64,000 nt of DNA from Aralia elata (Eukaryota; Streptophyta; Magnoliopsida; Apiales; Araliaceae): NCBI GenBank assembly GCA_034770075.1, contig JAVJAP010000028.1, forward strand, positions 496,001-560,000, in the 5' to 3' direction. Shown in pieces: positions 44,235-55,720 of this stretch. Position 1 is the first letter of the stretch. Every line of letters starts with the position of its first letter. The position numbers and the translations under genes were made by a program. The notes under the pieces were generated by a model. The model had not been told where the DNA came from. It was given only the letters and a program-made list of their open reading frames with translations, and searched no databases.

Positions 44235-47200
44235 ATGGACCTCTATTCAGACCGTAGTTGGATGAGACGACGAAAGTCAAGTGCGCAGATAGGTGCTACA
44301 GCTGAATTTAGAAATGGTTGTCAAGTGTTTTTGGATTATGCGTTTAGTCACCCGGAATGTGTGAATGGTCAGAACAAGATAAGATGCCCTTGTTTGAAGT
44401 GTAAGAATGTCAATTATATGGACAGAGACATGGTAAACTATCATTTACTTGTGTCTGGGTTCATGAAAAATTACGAAGAATGCTGGTGGGCACATGGGCA
44501 GAGAAGAGATAGTGGTATCGCACAAGTACACAATCCGGGCAGCAGTACCCATCGTATGAATGAAATGGTTCATGATATTGCAGGGCCGGATTTTGATTGG
44601 GAACAAGGGAGAGAGCAACCTATGAATTCTGATGCCAAAGCGTTCTTTAAGTTACTAGACGAAGGTAGCGAGTCGTTGTGGCATGGTTGCACCAAACACA
44701 CTACGTTGTCTGCAGTTGCGACATTACTTAACATCAAGGCTGATCACAACATGAGCCATGAGTGTTTTGAGTCACTCTTGAAGGCCATTAAGAGTATGTT
44801 GCCTGACGGTGAAAAATTGCCCGATAACTACTACTATTGTAAGAAAATGGTGAAGAAGTTGGGTCTTGGATACCAAAAGATCGATGCATGTCCAAATGAT
44901 TGCATGTTGTTTTATAAGGAAAACGAACATAAGACAAATTGCACGTTTTGCAGTCATGATCGGTTCAAGCCTATTAAAGAAGGTGTGACTACAAAAAAGA
45001 CAAAAATACCTTTGAAGATTTTAAGGTATTTTCCAATTACACATCGGCTCAAAAGATTGTACATATCTTCAAGAACAGCTGAACATATGACTTGGCATGC
45101 GAAATCTCCAGCTAAAGATGGAGAACTTAACCATCCCGCAGATGGGCAGGCTTGGAAAGATTTCAACTTATCACATCCTGGGTTTGCATTGGAACCTAGA
45201 AATGTGAGACTTGGATTGTCCACTGATGGTTTTAACCCATCCGGCCACTCAGCTGTTCCGTACTCCTGCTGGCCTGTGATTGTAACTCCGTACAACTTGC
45301 CTCCTTGGATGTGTATGAAGCAACCATACTTGTTTCTTTCACTCGTAATTCCTGGTCCCAAGAGTCCTGGAAAGAACCTAGATGTTTACTTGAGACCTCT
45401 TATAGACGAGTTAAAGGTATTGTGGGAGGATGGAGTACAGACTTGGGATGTTTCCACGAAAACAAATTTCAACCTTAGGGCAGCGGTTATCTGGACTATA
45501 AGTGACTTCCCTGCTTATGGTATGTTATCTGGCTGGAGTACACACGGGAAGTTGGCTTGTCCATATTGTATGGAGAATACAAAGTCTTTCAATCTATCAA
45601 ATGGTCGAAAGCCATGTTGGTTTGACTATCATCGTCGTTTCTTGCCGGTAGATCACCCGTTTCGAAGAAATAGAGAAAACTTCAGGAAAGGGAAAGTAGA
45701 CAATGATATGCCTGCACCGCGATTGTCGGGAACGGATATGCGAGATCGTGTGATGAGATTGCCGGTTATCCCATTTGGTAAGATTGTTGCCTCTGACATC
45801 ATCGATGGGCTTGGCGTATCTCATAATTGGGTTCGGAGAAGCATCTTTTGGGAACTGCCTTATTGGTCTACAAATTTAATTCGTCATAATCTAGATGTGA
45901 TGCATATTGAGAAGAATGTGTTCGACAATGTCTTTAACACCGTGATGAGTGTTCTGGGCAAGACGAAAGATAATGATAAGGCACGGTTGGACATGAAAGA
46001 TATTTGTAAGCGTCCTGGATTAGAACTTTATGAATCTCGTAATGGTCGGATGGTCAAACCGCATGCAAGGTACACATTGTCCAAAAAACAAATTGAAGAT
46101 GTGTGCACATGGATTAAGTCTCTGAAACTACCAGATGGATATGCCTCAAACATTGCAAGGTGTGTCACAAGTGGCAAATTGCAAGGGATGAAGAGTCATG
46201 ACTGTCATGTGTTCATGGAGAGACTAATGCCTATAGCATTTCGGGACTTGCTTGATAAACCAATATGGGATGTTTTGACTGAACTTAGTCGTTTCTTCAG
46301 AGACATATGTTCAAAAACGTTAAATGAAAAGGACATGTCTGTACTTGAGAAGAACATCATTAAGATCACGTGTAAGCTTGAAAAAATATTCCCACCTGGT
46401 TTTTTTGACTCCATGGAGCATTTGCAAATCCATCTACCCTATGAAGCTCGTGTTGGTGGTCCAGTTCAATATAGATGGATGTACCCTTTCGAGAGGGTGA
46501 TGGGAAACCTTAAGAGGAAGGTGAGAATAGAGCTTACGTCGAGGGGTCGATATGTGAGGCATACAGTTTCGATGAGATATCTACGTTTGTCTCAGACTAT
46601 ATTCCCGACGAAGTTTTGACAAAGGCCAATCGAGTCCCGAGACATGATGATGGGGGCAATGTTGAACTAAATGGTCGGCTTTCTGTATTTGGTCTACCAG
46701 GTCGCGCTTATGGAAAAGGGAAGCGCATATTCCTCTCTGAGCAAGAATTACATGCTGCCCATACTTACATTCTTCTCAATTGCGAGGAGATTGACGAATT
46801 TGTAAGGTATACATGTAAAATGATTCTGAATCATTGGACCTATATCTTAACCTGCAATTAATCTTATACATTCAAATCTGTTAATGTTTCTAAAATTATA
46901 TAGATCATACGATGACAAGTTAAAAGCGAATCAGCCCGACATCACTGATAAAGATATTCAACTCAGTCGTGATCAAAAATTTGCACTTTGGATAAAGGAC
47001 AAAGTAAGTTAAGTTAATTAAGCACGACATATATAGTATTAATTTATGAATTCATTTAACTTAATAGAATTTTTGTAGGCTCTTAATGAGGGAACCATTC
47101 CTCCAAATATACAAGTCCTAGCTATGGGCCAGACCGGGACCAAGTCAGCCGCAATGGTTACAAAATAAATGGTTGTGAATTTCATACAAAGACATATGCT

Positions 47201-47821
47201 CGCGGTAAAAGAACAACTAACACTGGAGTGTGTGTTCAAGGAGACTGTTACAATGAGTTGGGTCGTGCCTTTTATGGGGAGTTAGAGGAAATCATTGAGT
47301 TGTCGTACAAGGGTACTTATGGGGGTCATATTAACTTGTTCAAATGTCGTTGGTTTGATTCAGAAAAAGGGATACGTGTCGATCGACATGGAATCGTCGA
47401 TATTGACCTCCATAGGTCCACGTACGTCAACGCACCATTTATGTTGCCAACTCAAACAGTACAAGTATACTACACTCCTAGTCCTGTTAGGAAAAGAGAT
47501 AGACCGCATGCAGATTGGCAAGTTGTAATTCATACTCCCGCGCACAGTCGTGTCCAATTAGTAGACGGAGAGTTCTACCAAGAGGAGATGCTTCATAGAC
47601 CTCCTATAATAAATGTCGAGGACAACAATGAAGTAATCCAGTTAGAGGGTGGAGATGAACCTGATGAATTGGATCCCGAGTCAGTACATGTGTCAGATGA
47701 CATTGATACTGAGGAGGAAGAATTATTGACTGACACTGACACTGAATCTGAAGAAAATGATGGTTATGAATCTCCAATACGTCAGCAAAATGATTCTGAC
47801 TCAGATAACGATTCTCATTAA
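44235..47821 (+). pseudogene. TNP2 transposase of CACTA 2, two frameshifts
   Basis: TNP2 is the catalytic transposase of En/Spm-CACTA elements. Exons 44235-46806, 46904-47003 and 47079-47821 join in phase across GT-AG introns. Domains in order: the transposase-associated domain (residues about 4-85, DRSWM...CPCLKCKN); the Transposase_21 core with LGLSTDGFNPSG near residue 329, VIPGPKSPGKNLDVYLRPL near 378 and NLDVMHIEKNVFDN near 552; DUF4218 (about 660-790, HLQIHLPYEARVGGPVQYRW); and DUF4216 (from 47120) with an acidic tail ending DSDSDNDSH. One base is missing near 46525 and one near 47124, so the 794-codon first frame ends early at 46619. Both lesions are single-base, so the copy decayed recently. 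The start is the first ATG, two codons before the conserved SDRSW. Confidence 0.92.
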
Positions 47822-48019
47822 AATGTATGTTTAGTTTGACTTGTATTACATACAATTGCATATATACATGTTCTTTATATCCTTGTCATGTTTATGTACC
47901 TTTCATTTGTAGTTGTTGTAGTTAACTATTTTATACAATTACAACATCACTATTATCATTTGTATTTGGTTATGTAAATCATATAACTCATAATAAATCC
48001 TAAAATTTTGGTGAAAAAG

Positions 48020-49627
48020 ATGTCTTCTGAACCAGCGCCACGAAAGCGCGGCTTGGGTCGGGGCCCTAATCATGTGCCGAAGGCCCCGGCTAATCCAGAT
48101 GACCGGATTTTCATACAGATTCGTCCTCCTCCGGACAGCACGTACGTTAAGCATCATATATATATAAGCATTTTATATATATACTTTCCAAAAATATATA
48201 CTAATGTCAATTGCTTTTAATATTGTACTAAAATTACTTATCTTTATTTTAAATTGTTGAATATTGTAGTGATTTTCAAGATAGTAAGATTGTGAAGTGT
48301 ATTTCACAATTATGCTTACAAAACTGGCCTACGCCAGCGATTACGTGGGCGAGTACACCTCTCGCCCACAAGGATGCAGTTTGGGCTGAATTCCAGGTAT
48401 ATTTTTTTAAAAATTCTGACATATAATATAGTTAATGAAATAATAAATTGTTTAGTACATTAATTATGGTAATATCACCGTTTTAATATTAGTATTGTTG
48501 TTTTATTTGCAGAAAAGGTATAGATGGGACGACGCGTAAGCATCAGTTATTCAGACACTTTTCTGGCAGAAGTGCGCAGTCCGTACCAAAGATAATCTGA
48601 ACAAGGAACGACAAAAAGCCCTACATAATGCAGAGATAGACCATCCTGGACAGGGTGAGCAGTATATGCATGAGCATAGCCCCTGGTGGTGTGCGCAGCC
48701 CGTATGGACGGAGATGTGTGACCAGTGGAGAGCTGAGACCTGGGTTAAGCGACGCAAGACTGCCGCCTCAAACAGATCCTCAGGTGCACATGAAGGCGAA
48801 AAGGCAAAAGGCACGTATAGGGGCGGCAGTATATCACAGGTGCAACATATTGCTGCCAAGGTACGTATGAATAGCAAACTTGTTGGCTTAATGAATAGTA
48901 TTTTTATGTTTACAGTCAGGGTTTGTAAAATATCATATGTTTACATATTAATATGATTTTATGTTTTGTAGGAGGCTCAGTCTCAGGGCCAGCCTATCAA
49001 TTGGCTGGATGTGTACGTGGCCACCCGCGATGGTCTGCCTGAGGCTGTCCAGATAGCGGTAATAAGTTGTTAGAACATTGATATGTCGTATATATAATTT
49101 TTACGACCTTTTGCTACCATTTTATATTTGTTTTTAACTATTTAATTGTTAACCTGCTGACAGGACACGTATAAGAGCTTAATGAACGAGCGCTATCCTG
49201 AGGGCACTCCGCGTCCGCCGATTGATCAAGAATTGTGGGAGAGGGCGTCAGTCGTTAAGAAGAACTACGTCAAAGGCCAAGGACAACGACGACGCCCGAC
49301 CATCAGTGGCACAGGCAGCTCTGCTACCCAGTCTACACAGTCATCGGGTCATCCAGCCTACCATACCCCCGCTGACTGCGTGAGAGCGATTTGTCGAGAT
49401 CGTGATCTTCTTCGTATACTGGGCGGGCATCTGCAGTCTCTGAGTCCTGATGAGTTAGCGGATGCAGTGGCGGCAGCAGCACATCATCAGGATGGCGATG
49501 AGGTAATTACTATTGTTTAGCTTGCCTTCATTTTGCTTTGCATAAGTAATACCTGTTTCAACACATGTAACATGTTGTATTCTTTTGTTAATTACAGGAT
49601 CCTACTGACTTGGGCGATGATGCATGA
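48020..49627 (+). pseudogene. TNPA-like DNA-binding protein (Transposase_24, PTTA/En/Spm) of CACTA 2, one internal stop
   Basis: Six exons can be joined in phase: 48020-48141, 48270-48396, 48513-48860, 48972-49058, 49164-49502 and 49598-49627, all with GT-AG introns, for about 350 codons. The start MSSEPAPRKRGLGRGPNHVP is basic. Conserved Transposase_24 phrases follow: NWPTPAITWAS, FWQKCAVRTKDNLNKERQKA, SPWWCAQPVWTEMCDQWRAE, QPINWLDVYVATRDGLPEAV and YPEGTPRPPIDQELWERAS. A TAA at 48537-48539 interrupts exon 3 where CACTA 1 keeps an open codon, so it arose after the two copies split. In En/Spm, TNPA binds subterminal repeats and regulates the element. Confidence 0.88.
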
Positions 49628-49929
49628 GGACCTAGGCTTGTTTTCTACATATTTAAAGTTTTATACTCTTAAATTCATTTTTTGGACAATTGTATGATAC
49701 TTAAAGATGACATTTGTATATATTTCTTTAGTTCATATTGCTTTATTAATGTTTATATAGTGTTGGTTTATATATGGCATTGTGGATGGACGGATGTTTA
49801 TATATATTGTTGTGCATGCATATGAAACAGGTTGGATGTTTATATATATACTGTTGTGTGTTGGGATACAAAACAGGTACAGTTTTTTTGAGAAATCCAT
49901 AAAATACTGCAATTTTTTTTTTAAATTTA

Positions 49930-50252
49930 ACATCAGCGACCGCATGCGGTCGCTAATACATTTATGCGGTCGCTAATATAAAGTAACTATTAGCGACCGC
50001 GCCGGTCGCTATTACTGGTCGCTGCCACATGTGCCACGTCACTCATGCGAACTGACTCATGCTGACTCAGCTTAGCGACGGACGCGGTCGCTATTGACGG
50101 TCGCTGATAGTGGTCGCTGATGTGCACACCAGCGACCAGATTATCTGCGACACTTATCAGCGACCGTCGTCGGTCGCAGATATCTATCAGCGACCGATAG
50201 CGGTCGCTGATAGGCGGTTATCGGTCGCTGATAGGCGGTCGCTGATAAGCTT
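49930..50252. repeat. 3' subterminal repeats of CACTA 2
   Basis: About 18 GCGACC or GGTCGC words in both orientations, denser than at the 5' end, with a GCGACCGCATGCGGTCGC palindrome near 49936-49953. Confidence 0.9.
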
Positions 50253-50265
50253 TTTTGTTGTAGTG

Positions 50266-51121
50266 ATTGTATTATGTATTCATGTTATTCGACAAAAATA
50301 TACAGGAATACAAAATTAAAGTGACTAATTTATGTCAACCAAATCCGTGTTTTACACAGTTTTAAGAGCTAGTCGATTAATACAAATATATAAAGTCACA
50401 AGAGGTGATTCGCTATTTTTAATTTGGCTGAGTTATACTGAGTTGGTCCCAAGTTGGTCCTGAGTTATAGATAAAAATAAACTTAAATTGGTTTCGGTCT
50501 AAATTTACTTACGTACAAATACAGTTTGAGTTAACTTCGTTTGTAGAGTCACTTCAATTTGGATTATAGGATCGAAGAGTCATTATTTCTCAAAACTCTT
50601 CTTTTTCGAATCCGTATACTCTCCAATTTGAATTATAAGAAGGATGAAATTACTTAGATCTGAAGAGGAGAAAATAGAGATCAACAAACCAACGACAAAC
50701 CTTTGACAATTTCTCTTTTAATAATCTCTTTTCATAAAAATAAGATTATGGATTTCACTCTCTAAATTTATCTTTTTGTAAGCAAATCAAATTTTTAAAG
50801 ATTTCAACCACAAATAATTGACTTCCATTGATGGTGATGGGGATAAGAGACATGGATTTAGAGGAATATGAAAGGAAAATGGAGGAGAGGAAAGGGAGAT
50901 GGGAGGGTCAAGGAGAGGGATTGAAAGGGGTTGGGAAGGGGTAATGGGAAGAGGGAAGATGGGATGTGAAGGGCAAACGGTGAAAGGCAGGGAGGAGAGG
51001 GGGTGGGATTTGTCATATTTATTTATTTTTTATTTTTTTATTTATGTTTTATGTTTTGTATTTTAGTGTATATACATATACAAACACACACACACATACA
51101 CATACATATATATATATATAT
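50266..51121. other. Spacer with purine-rich block and CA/TA microsatellite
   Basis: A GGGAGAGG-rich stretch without coding meaning lies at 50860-51005; (CA)n passes into (TA)n at 51080-51121. No gene seen. Confidence 0.6.
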
Positions 51122-52699
51122 ATAGTTAATTACACTTTAGACCCTCAAAGTTCCACCCGTTTTACAATTGAGCTCCAAAGTAAAAATTCTCCCAATATAG
51201 ACCCTAAAGTATGTTTAACTAACCGAAATAGAGCTTTTACGATAATCCGACAAGAATTTGGCTAGAAATACTTGCAAAAATATGATTTGACCGTATTTGA
51301 CTTATTAAATTCATATAAAATCTGTATAAATACTTATTTTGATGTATTAAATCCGAATAAATCCTTATAAATAAACTTAGAACTAAAAATACAAAGAAAA
51401 AGCTATAAATATAAATTAAAATACAAAAACAAAACTTATTAAAATTAAAAGAAACTTAAAATAATAATATAATAATAATTAACTAATAAAAAAATCATCA
51501 TCATAACCATCTGCCAAAGGTTGATAAGGAATACTCCTCTGATTTAACGCTAAAACTGAAATATATGTTTAGCGCCACATAAATTTTAAATCTAATTAAA
51601 TCAAAATTTGTAAGCCATAGAAATTCCAATATCGTACAGTTTGTAAGCTATAGAAATTCCCACTCTCATACCCCCAATTCATCAATTTTTATTTTCCCTC
51701 ATCCACCCTCGATTTGATCCCTCTTACCATACCCAACACTAAACAACATGTTTTTTTTATCTTCTTCTTCATCAGATCTTTCCTTAGATTCCTTCTCCGA
51801 TTTTTATTACTATCAAACTCCAATTGTTGATTGAGAGTTTGGGCTGACAGAGGAAGGTCGTGGAAGATGTGGAGATGTGTGTCACCATTGTTAAAGGATG
51901 AGAGAGAAAATTAGGAGAAGAAAGGAGAGAGATGAAGATGATGCAAGATGAAGAACATGAATATGCTCCTTTCATTAGATCTAGATTGATTTTGAGATTT
52001 GAATTGCTTTTGAGAAAATGTAAATTTGAATATCCTTTCATCAGATCTAACTTTTTTTTTATTTCTTCCCTTGAATTGATTTTGAGAAGATGTTGGATTT
52101 TATTTGTTCTTTGTTGGATTTATGTTTTGGATGAATTTGGCAAGCTTTTCATCTTGTATTTTTGTGTGTTCTTGAATTTGTATTTTTGTTGAATTGATTT
52201 TGAGAAGATGTCAGCATTATTAAAGGAGAGAGATGAAGATGATGCAAGATGAAGCTCATGGGTATGCTCATTTCATTAGATCTAGATTGATTTTGATATT
52301 GAAATTGCTTTTGAGAAGATGTAGATTTTGAGAAGATGTTGGATTTTATTTGTTCTTTATTGGATTTGTGTTTTGGTTGGATTTGGCAAGCTTTTGAATT
52401 TGTATTTTTGTGTGTTCTTGGTATGTTAGTGTGTGTTTGAATTTGAGTAATTATAATTTTAAATTGTATTTATAATTTTATAATCAAATTATATGGATTT
52501 AATAAGTATTTATACTAATTTAATAAGTCAAATATGATCAAATCGTATTTCGGCCAAAAAATTCGTCGGATTACCAATGAAGGTCCATCGCGCTTACTTA
52601 AATGTATTGGGTCTATATATTGGGAAGATTTTTACTTTGGGAGCACAATTGTAAAAAGAGTGAAACTTGGAGATTCTAAAGTGCAATTGACTCAAATAT
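51122..52699. mobile_element. Mutator-like non-autonomous element with long diverged TIRs
   Basis: The left arm TTACACTTTAGACCCTC...TTTTACAATTGAGCTCC...AATCCGACAAGAATTTGGC matches the complement of the right arm (TTGCACTTTAGAATCTCC...TTTTTACAATTGTGCTCC...AATCCGACGAATTTTTTGGC) for about 230 bases at roughly 80 percent by eye. Both ends fall in TA runs, so the target duplication cannot be read. No transposase is seen. Confidence 0.72.
51925..52420. repeat. Imperfect direct duplication inside the MULE
   Basis: Blocks starting at about 51927 and 52227 share GAGAGATGAAGATGATGCAA, then TTCATTAGATCTAGATTGAT and GGATTTTATTTGTTCTTT. The second copy is shorter. Confidence 0.85.
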
Positions 52700-52728
52700 A
52701 TATATATATATATATATATATACAACTC

Positions 52729-53945
52729 TGTGACGCCCCAAAATAGGTCCACACAACCCTGAAGTCGCCAAAATACAAACTATAAAATCCAAATACAAAT
52801 TTTTCGAGTTACAACTAATAAACTGTCGTACAAAATACGATAACACACATACTGTAAGTCTCAATACAAATATTATATCGTATCTAGTATAACAATATGT
52901 ACACCCAACTTAAGTTCTCAATACAATTATTGTCACACTATTTTATAATGTATTGAGATACTTCTACAGTCTCGGACCATCACTCCATTCCCCGACTAGT
53001 CCCAGCTACACTCTCATTTTCTGAGGACAACAATGGAACAAAAAGAAAAAGGGTGAGCACAAATAGCCCAGTAAAGAATATCATGACTAAGATAATGAAG
53101 AATAAATTATCTTTAGCCTTCAATAGTGATAAATCAGAGATTTAAAGATAATATAAGTTTTTTTAACAATAACTGCAGCGGAACAAACAATCCATTAGAA
53201 GAGTCAGGTAGATTATAATGTCTACTATCTTCTACAATTTAAAAGTTCACCATCAATATTTTATCATTGTAACACCAATCAACAGTTTCTGTTTATGCTC
53301 ATCCAAATTAACAGTTTATCTTTGCACTGCGGGTCAAAGATATTCATTAATAACACTAATGGTCATGATCATGCCAACACCAGTCCGTCTTTGCACTACG
53401 GGCCAAAGAGAACTTTCACTAAAAGCCCTTGCCTGTAACACCAAAGGTCATGAATATACCAATACATAATTCCTGGTCATAATCATGTCAATCACCAGTT
53501 CATCTTTGTACTACGGGCCAAAGAGAACTTCACCACAATTTAAGTCTGAGGATTATAACAATGATATAAAGGATGAATAGAAACAAAACAATGAGATCAA
53601 GAATAAGAATAAATATTAGAGATTGTAATTTAATTTATCCAGAGACCAAGATTGTCCAAATTGCCAACACGATGACCAAAATATGGAATCAAATTCAAGA
53701 ATGATATTCAAGATTCATAATTCGAAGACATTTTGTATAATAATACTGTTATTTTCCATATCCGACATATTTCCCGACAGAAAGAATATTCCTCGACAAA
53801 ACGAATATTCTCTGACATACTGTTTATTTGATAATTTGCATATATCACCCTTAACTATAACATTTATCAATTAAACACTTTACTGTTTAGAATAATAATC
53901 ATAAAGAAAAATAAAATTTCATTTCATAAAAGTCGGGGCCTTACA
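52729..53945 (-). mobile_element. Solo LTR of the Tekay-like family (1.2 kb, internally deleted)
   Basis: Starts TGTGACGCCCC and ends GGGGCCTTACA, as the LTR at 60302-63091 does, but lacks its middle part of about 1.6 kb (61235-62900 equivalent). Flanks AACTC and AACTT differ at one base, acceptable as an aged 5-bp duplication. No internal sequence adjoins it. It includes two or three copies of a segment with TTTGCACTACGGGCCAAAGA. Confidence 0.83.
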
Positions 53946-53950
53946 AACTT

Positions 53951-54888
53951 GTTATGGACAAAAAATTGGCATACACTATTATCACCGTCCATTACAAGAT
54001 TCAAAGGGCGAGATTAAATTTGAAAATTACATGTCTACTACTATTAATAGCGGACGAACCAACAGTTACTTTCTACCACTTAAGTCAACGATTTTTAAAA
54101 TTTTTCTTTTTAATAATTTACTATTATTAGTAACGGAAGGTCTGATCAAAATTAAAATAGACAAATTATGAATATGGACACGGACGACGAAGTAGGAATA
54201 TGGACGTGGACATAAGCCGTCCGCTACATGGACAACATCCATATGACCAAAAGGCAACCATGACAAAAAGGCAATTATCCATCCAAATCGAATACTGAAT
54301 ATCATGAGTATCAGTTCAATTAAAAAATTATATATACATCCAAAATTAGTAAAAGTAGTAAAGTATTTAAAATTAGTAAAAGTAATAAAGTATTCAAAAT
54401 TATTAAATTATACAAAATTAGGAAAGTACTCAAAATTAGTAAAGTTTTTAAAATTTGTAAAGTATTGAAATTTGTAAAATTAGTAAAACTAGTAAAGTAT
54501 TCAAAATTAGTAAATTATTAAAAATTAGTAAAATTCTTAAAGTATTCAAAATTAGCAGATTATTAAAAATTATTAAAAGTAGTAAAGTATTCAAAAAGTA
54601 GTAGATTATTAAATTATACAATATCAGTAGCATAGTCAAAATTAAATCAATTTGGGTCAACATTAATACATTAAGAGGACGATTCAAAATTGGGCAAATA
54701 ACCGCCGGACGGAGATCCGTAGCAATATCGTGTATCAAATTATATCTCATTCTTGACTAGGGTTGATCAGGGGTAGTTATGTAATTATTCTGTCCGTTAC
54801 TGACGTGTAATTTTTAGATTTAATCTCATTTTTTAAATTTTGTAATAGACAGTAATAATGGTGTATGTCACTTTTTTTTGTCCATAAC
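53951..54888. mobile_element. TIR element with internal 18-bp array
   Basis: GTTATGGACAAAAAA at the left and its complement at the right, extended by CATACAC.ATTAT.AC.GTC.ATTACAA...GAGATTAAAT over about 95 bases. The interior (54325-54640) is an array of AAAATTAGTAAAGTATTC-like units. No transposase and no clear target duplication, so the superfamily is open (hAT or MULE). Confidence 0.7.
54325..54640. repeat. Array of about 18-bp AT-rich units
   Basis: About 14 imperfect copies of AGTAAAGTATTCAAAATT, with variable spacing. Confidence 0.85.
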
Positions 54889-54924
54889 TACTATTTGTTT
54901 ATTTGTTATTGATCATTGCTCATA

Positions 54925-54934
54925 TGTGTGTGTA

Positions 54935-54995
<61 letters not shown>
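54925..54995. repeat. (TG)n-(TA)n microsatellite
   Basis: A TGTGTGTATGTGTG run passes into about 23 TA units. Confidence 0.95.
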
Positions 54996-54998
<3 letters not shown>

Positions 54999-55066
54999 GG
55001 CTATATGTAGGTACACATCTGTGTACTGCACAGTCGGGCTTTAGCGACAGTTTTTTTGGGTTATAG

Positions 55067-55122
55067 CGACGGTTCACCCGTCGCTATAGATATTCTGGGC
55101 TATAGCGACGGGTGAACCGTCG
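55067..55122. repeat. Perfect 22-bp hairpin repeat, GCGACGG type
   Basis: CGACGGTTCACCCGTCGCTATA (shown as CGACGGTTCACC + CGTCGCTATA) at 55067-55088 is perfectly complementary to 55101-55122 with a 12-base loop. Each arm is itself almost palindromic. A third TTTAGCGACAG word stands at 55040. TA runs flank it on both sides. Confidence 0.92.
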
Positions 55123-55123
55123 A

Positions 55124-55124
55124 C

Positions 55125-55174
<50 letters not shown>
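55124..55174. repeat. (TA)n microsatellite
   Basis: About 24 TA units with a single interruption. Confidence 0.93.
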
Positions 55175-55178
<4 letters not shown>

Positions 55179-55488
55179 CCTCTGTCTTAAAATAGAATTA
55201 CTTTTAACTTTGATTAAATTGACAAGCTTAATAAGCAAAGCACAAATAGTCTTAAAAACGACTTATCAGGTAAATTTTATATATGACATTTTTGAACGAT
55301 ATTTTTGTTGATCTCGAGTCAACTCAGCAGTCTAAATTTGGTCATTACATAGCCCGATTTCATTTTTCTTTCTTTATTTTTTTTATCTTTACTCAAAAGA
55401 TACATTGTATCTTTAATAATAAATGAGTAGTAAAATTTTGTGAAAAACTTAACTTTTGATCTTTTGAGTTGACTTTTGTTTTGGGAAT

Positions 55489-55720
55489 ACCAAAATTTAT
55501 AATTAAGAAGACATGAAAATCAAAACAAAACAAAAAAAAATTTTGGAACTACCGAATCACCAAATATTTTTTCTCTCTTTATTTATTTTTTATCTTTACT
55601 CAAAAGATATATTATATCTTTAAGAATAAATGTGTAGTCCAAATTTTGTGATTTGGTAGCTCCAAAGGTTTTTTTTTTTTTTTTTGATTTTCATGTCTTC
55701 TTGATTATAAATCTTGGTAG
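55489..55720. repeat. Foldback of about 70-bp arms
   Basis: 55489-55560 (AAGAAGACATGAAAATCAAA ... GGAACTACCGAATCAC) is complementary to 55648-55720 with some differences. A direct repeat containing TTTACTCAAAAGATA (55388 and 55593) overlaps the loop, so it may be the remains of a MITE. Confidence 0.7.

Larger units (their letters stand above)
41810..50265 (+). mobile_element. CACTA transposon 2, near-complete (8.46 kb)
   Basis: Ends CACTACAAGAAAATGG and TTTTTTGTTGTAGTG, flanked on both sides by ATT (41807-41809, 50266-50268), the 3-bp duplication of CACTA elements. Subterminal GCGACCG/CGGTCGC repeats fill the first 300 and the last 320 bases. It encodes TNP2 (44235-47821) and a TNPA-like protein (48020-49627) in the usual order. 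Damage is light: two one-base deletions in TNP2 and one stop in the TNPA-like gene. It may have been active recently, and full-length copies without these changes may exist elsewhere in the genome. Confidence 0.95.
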
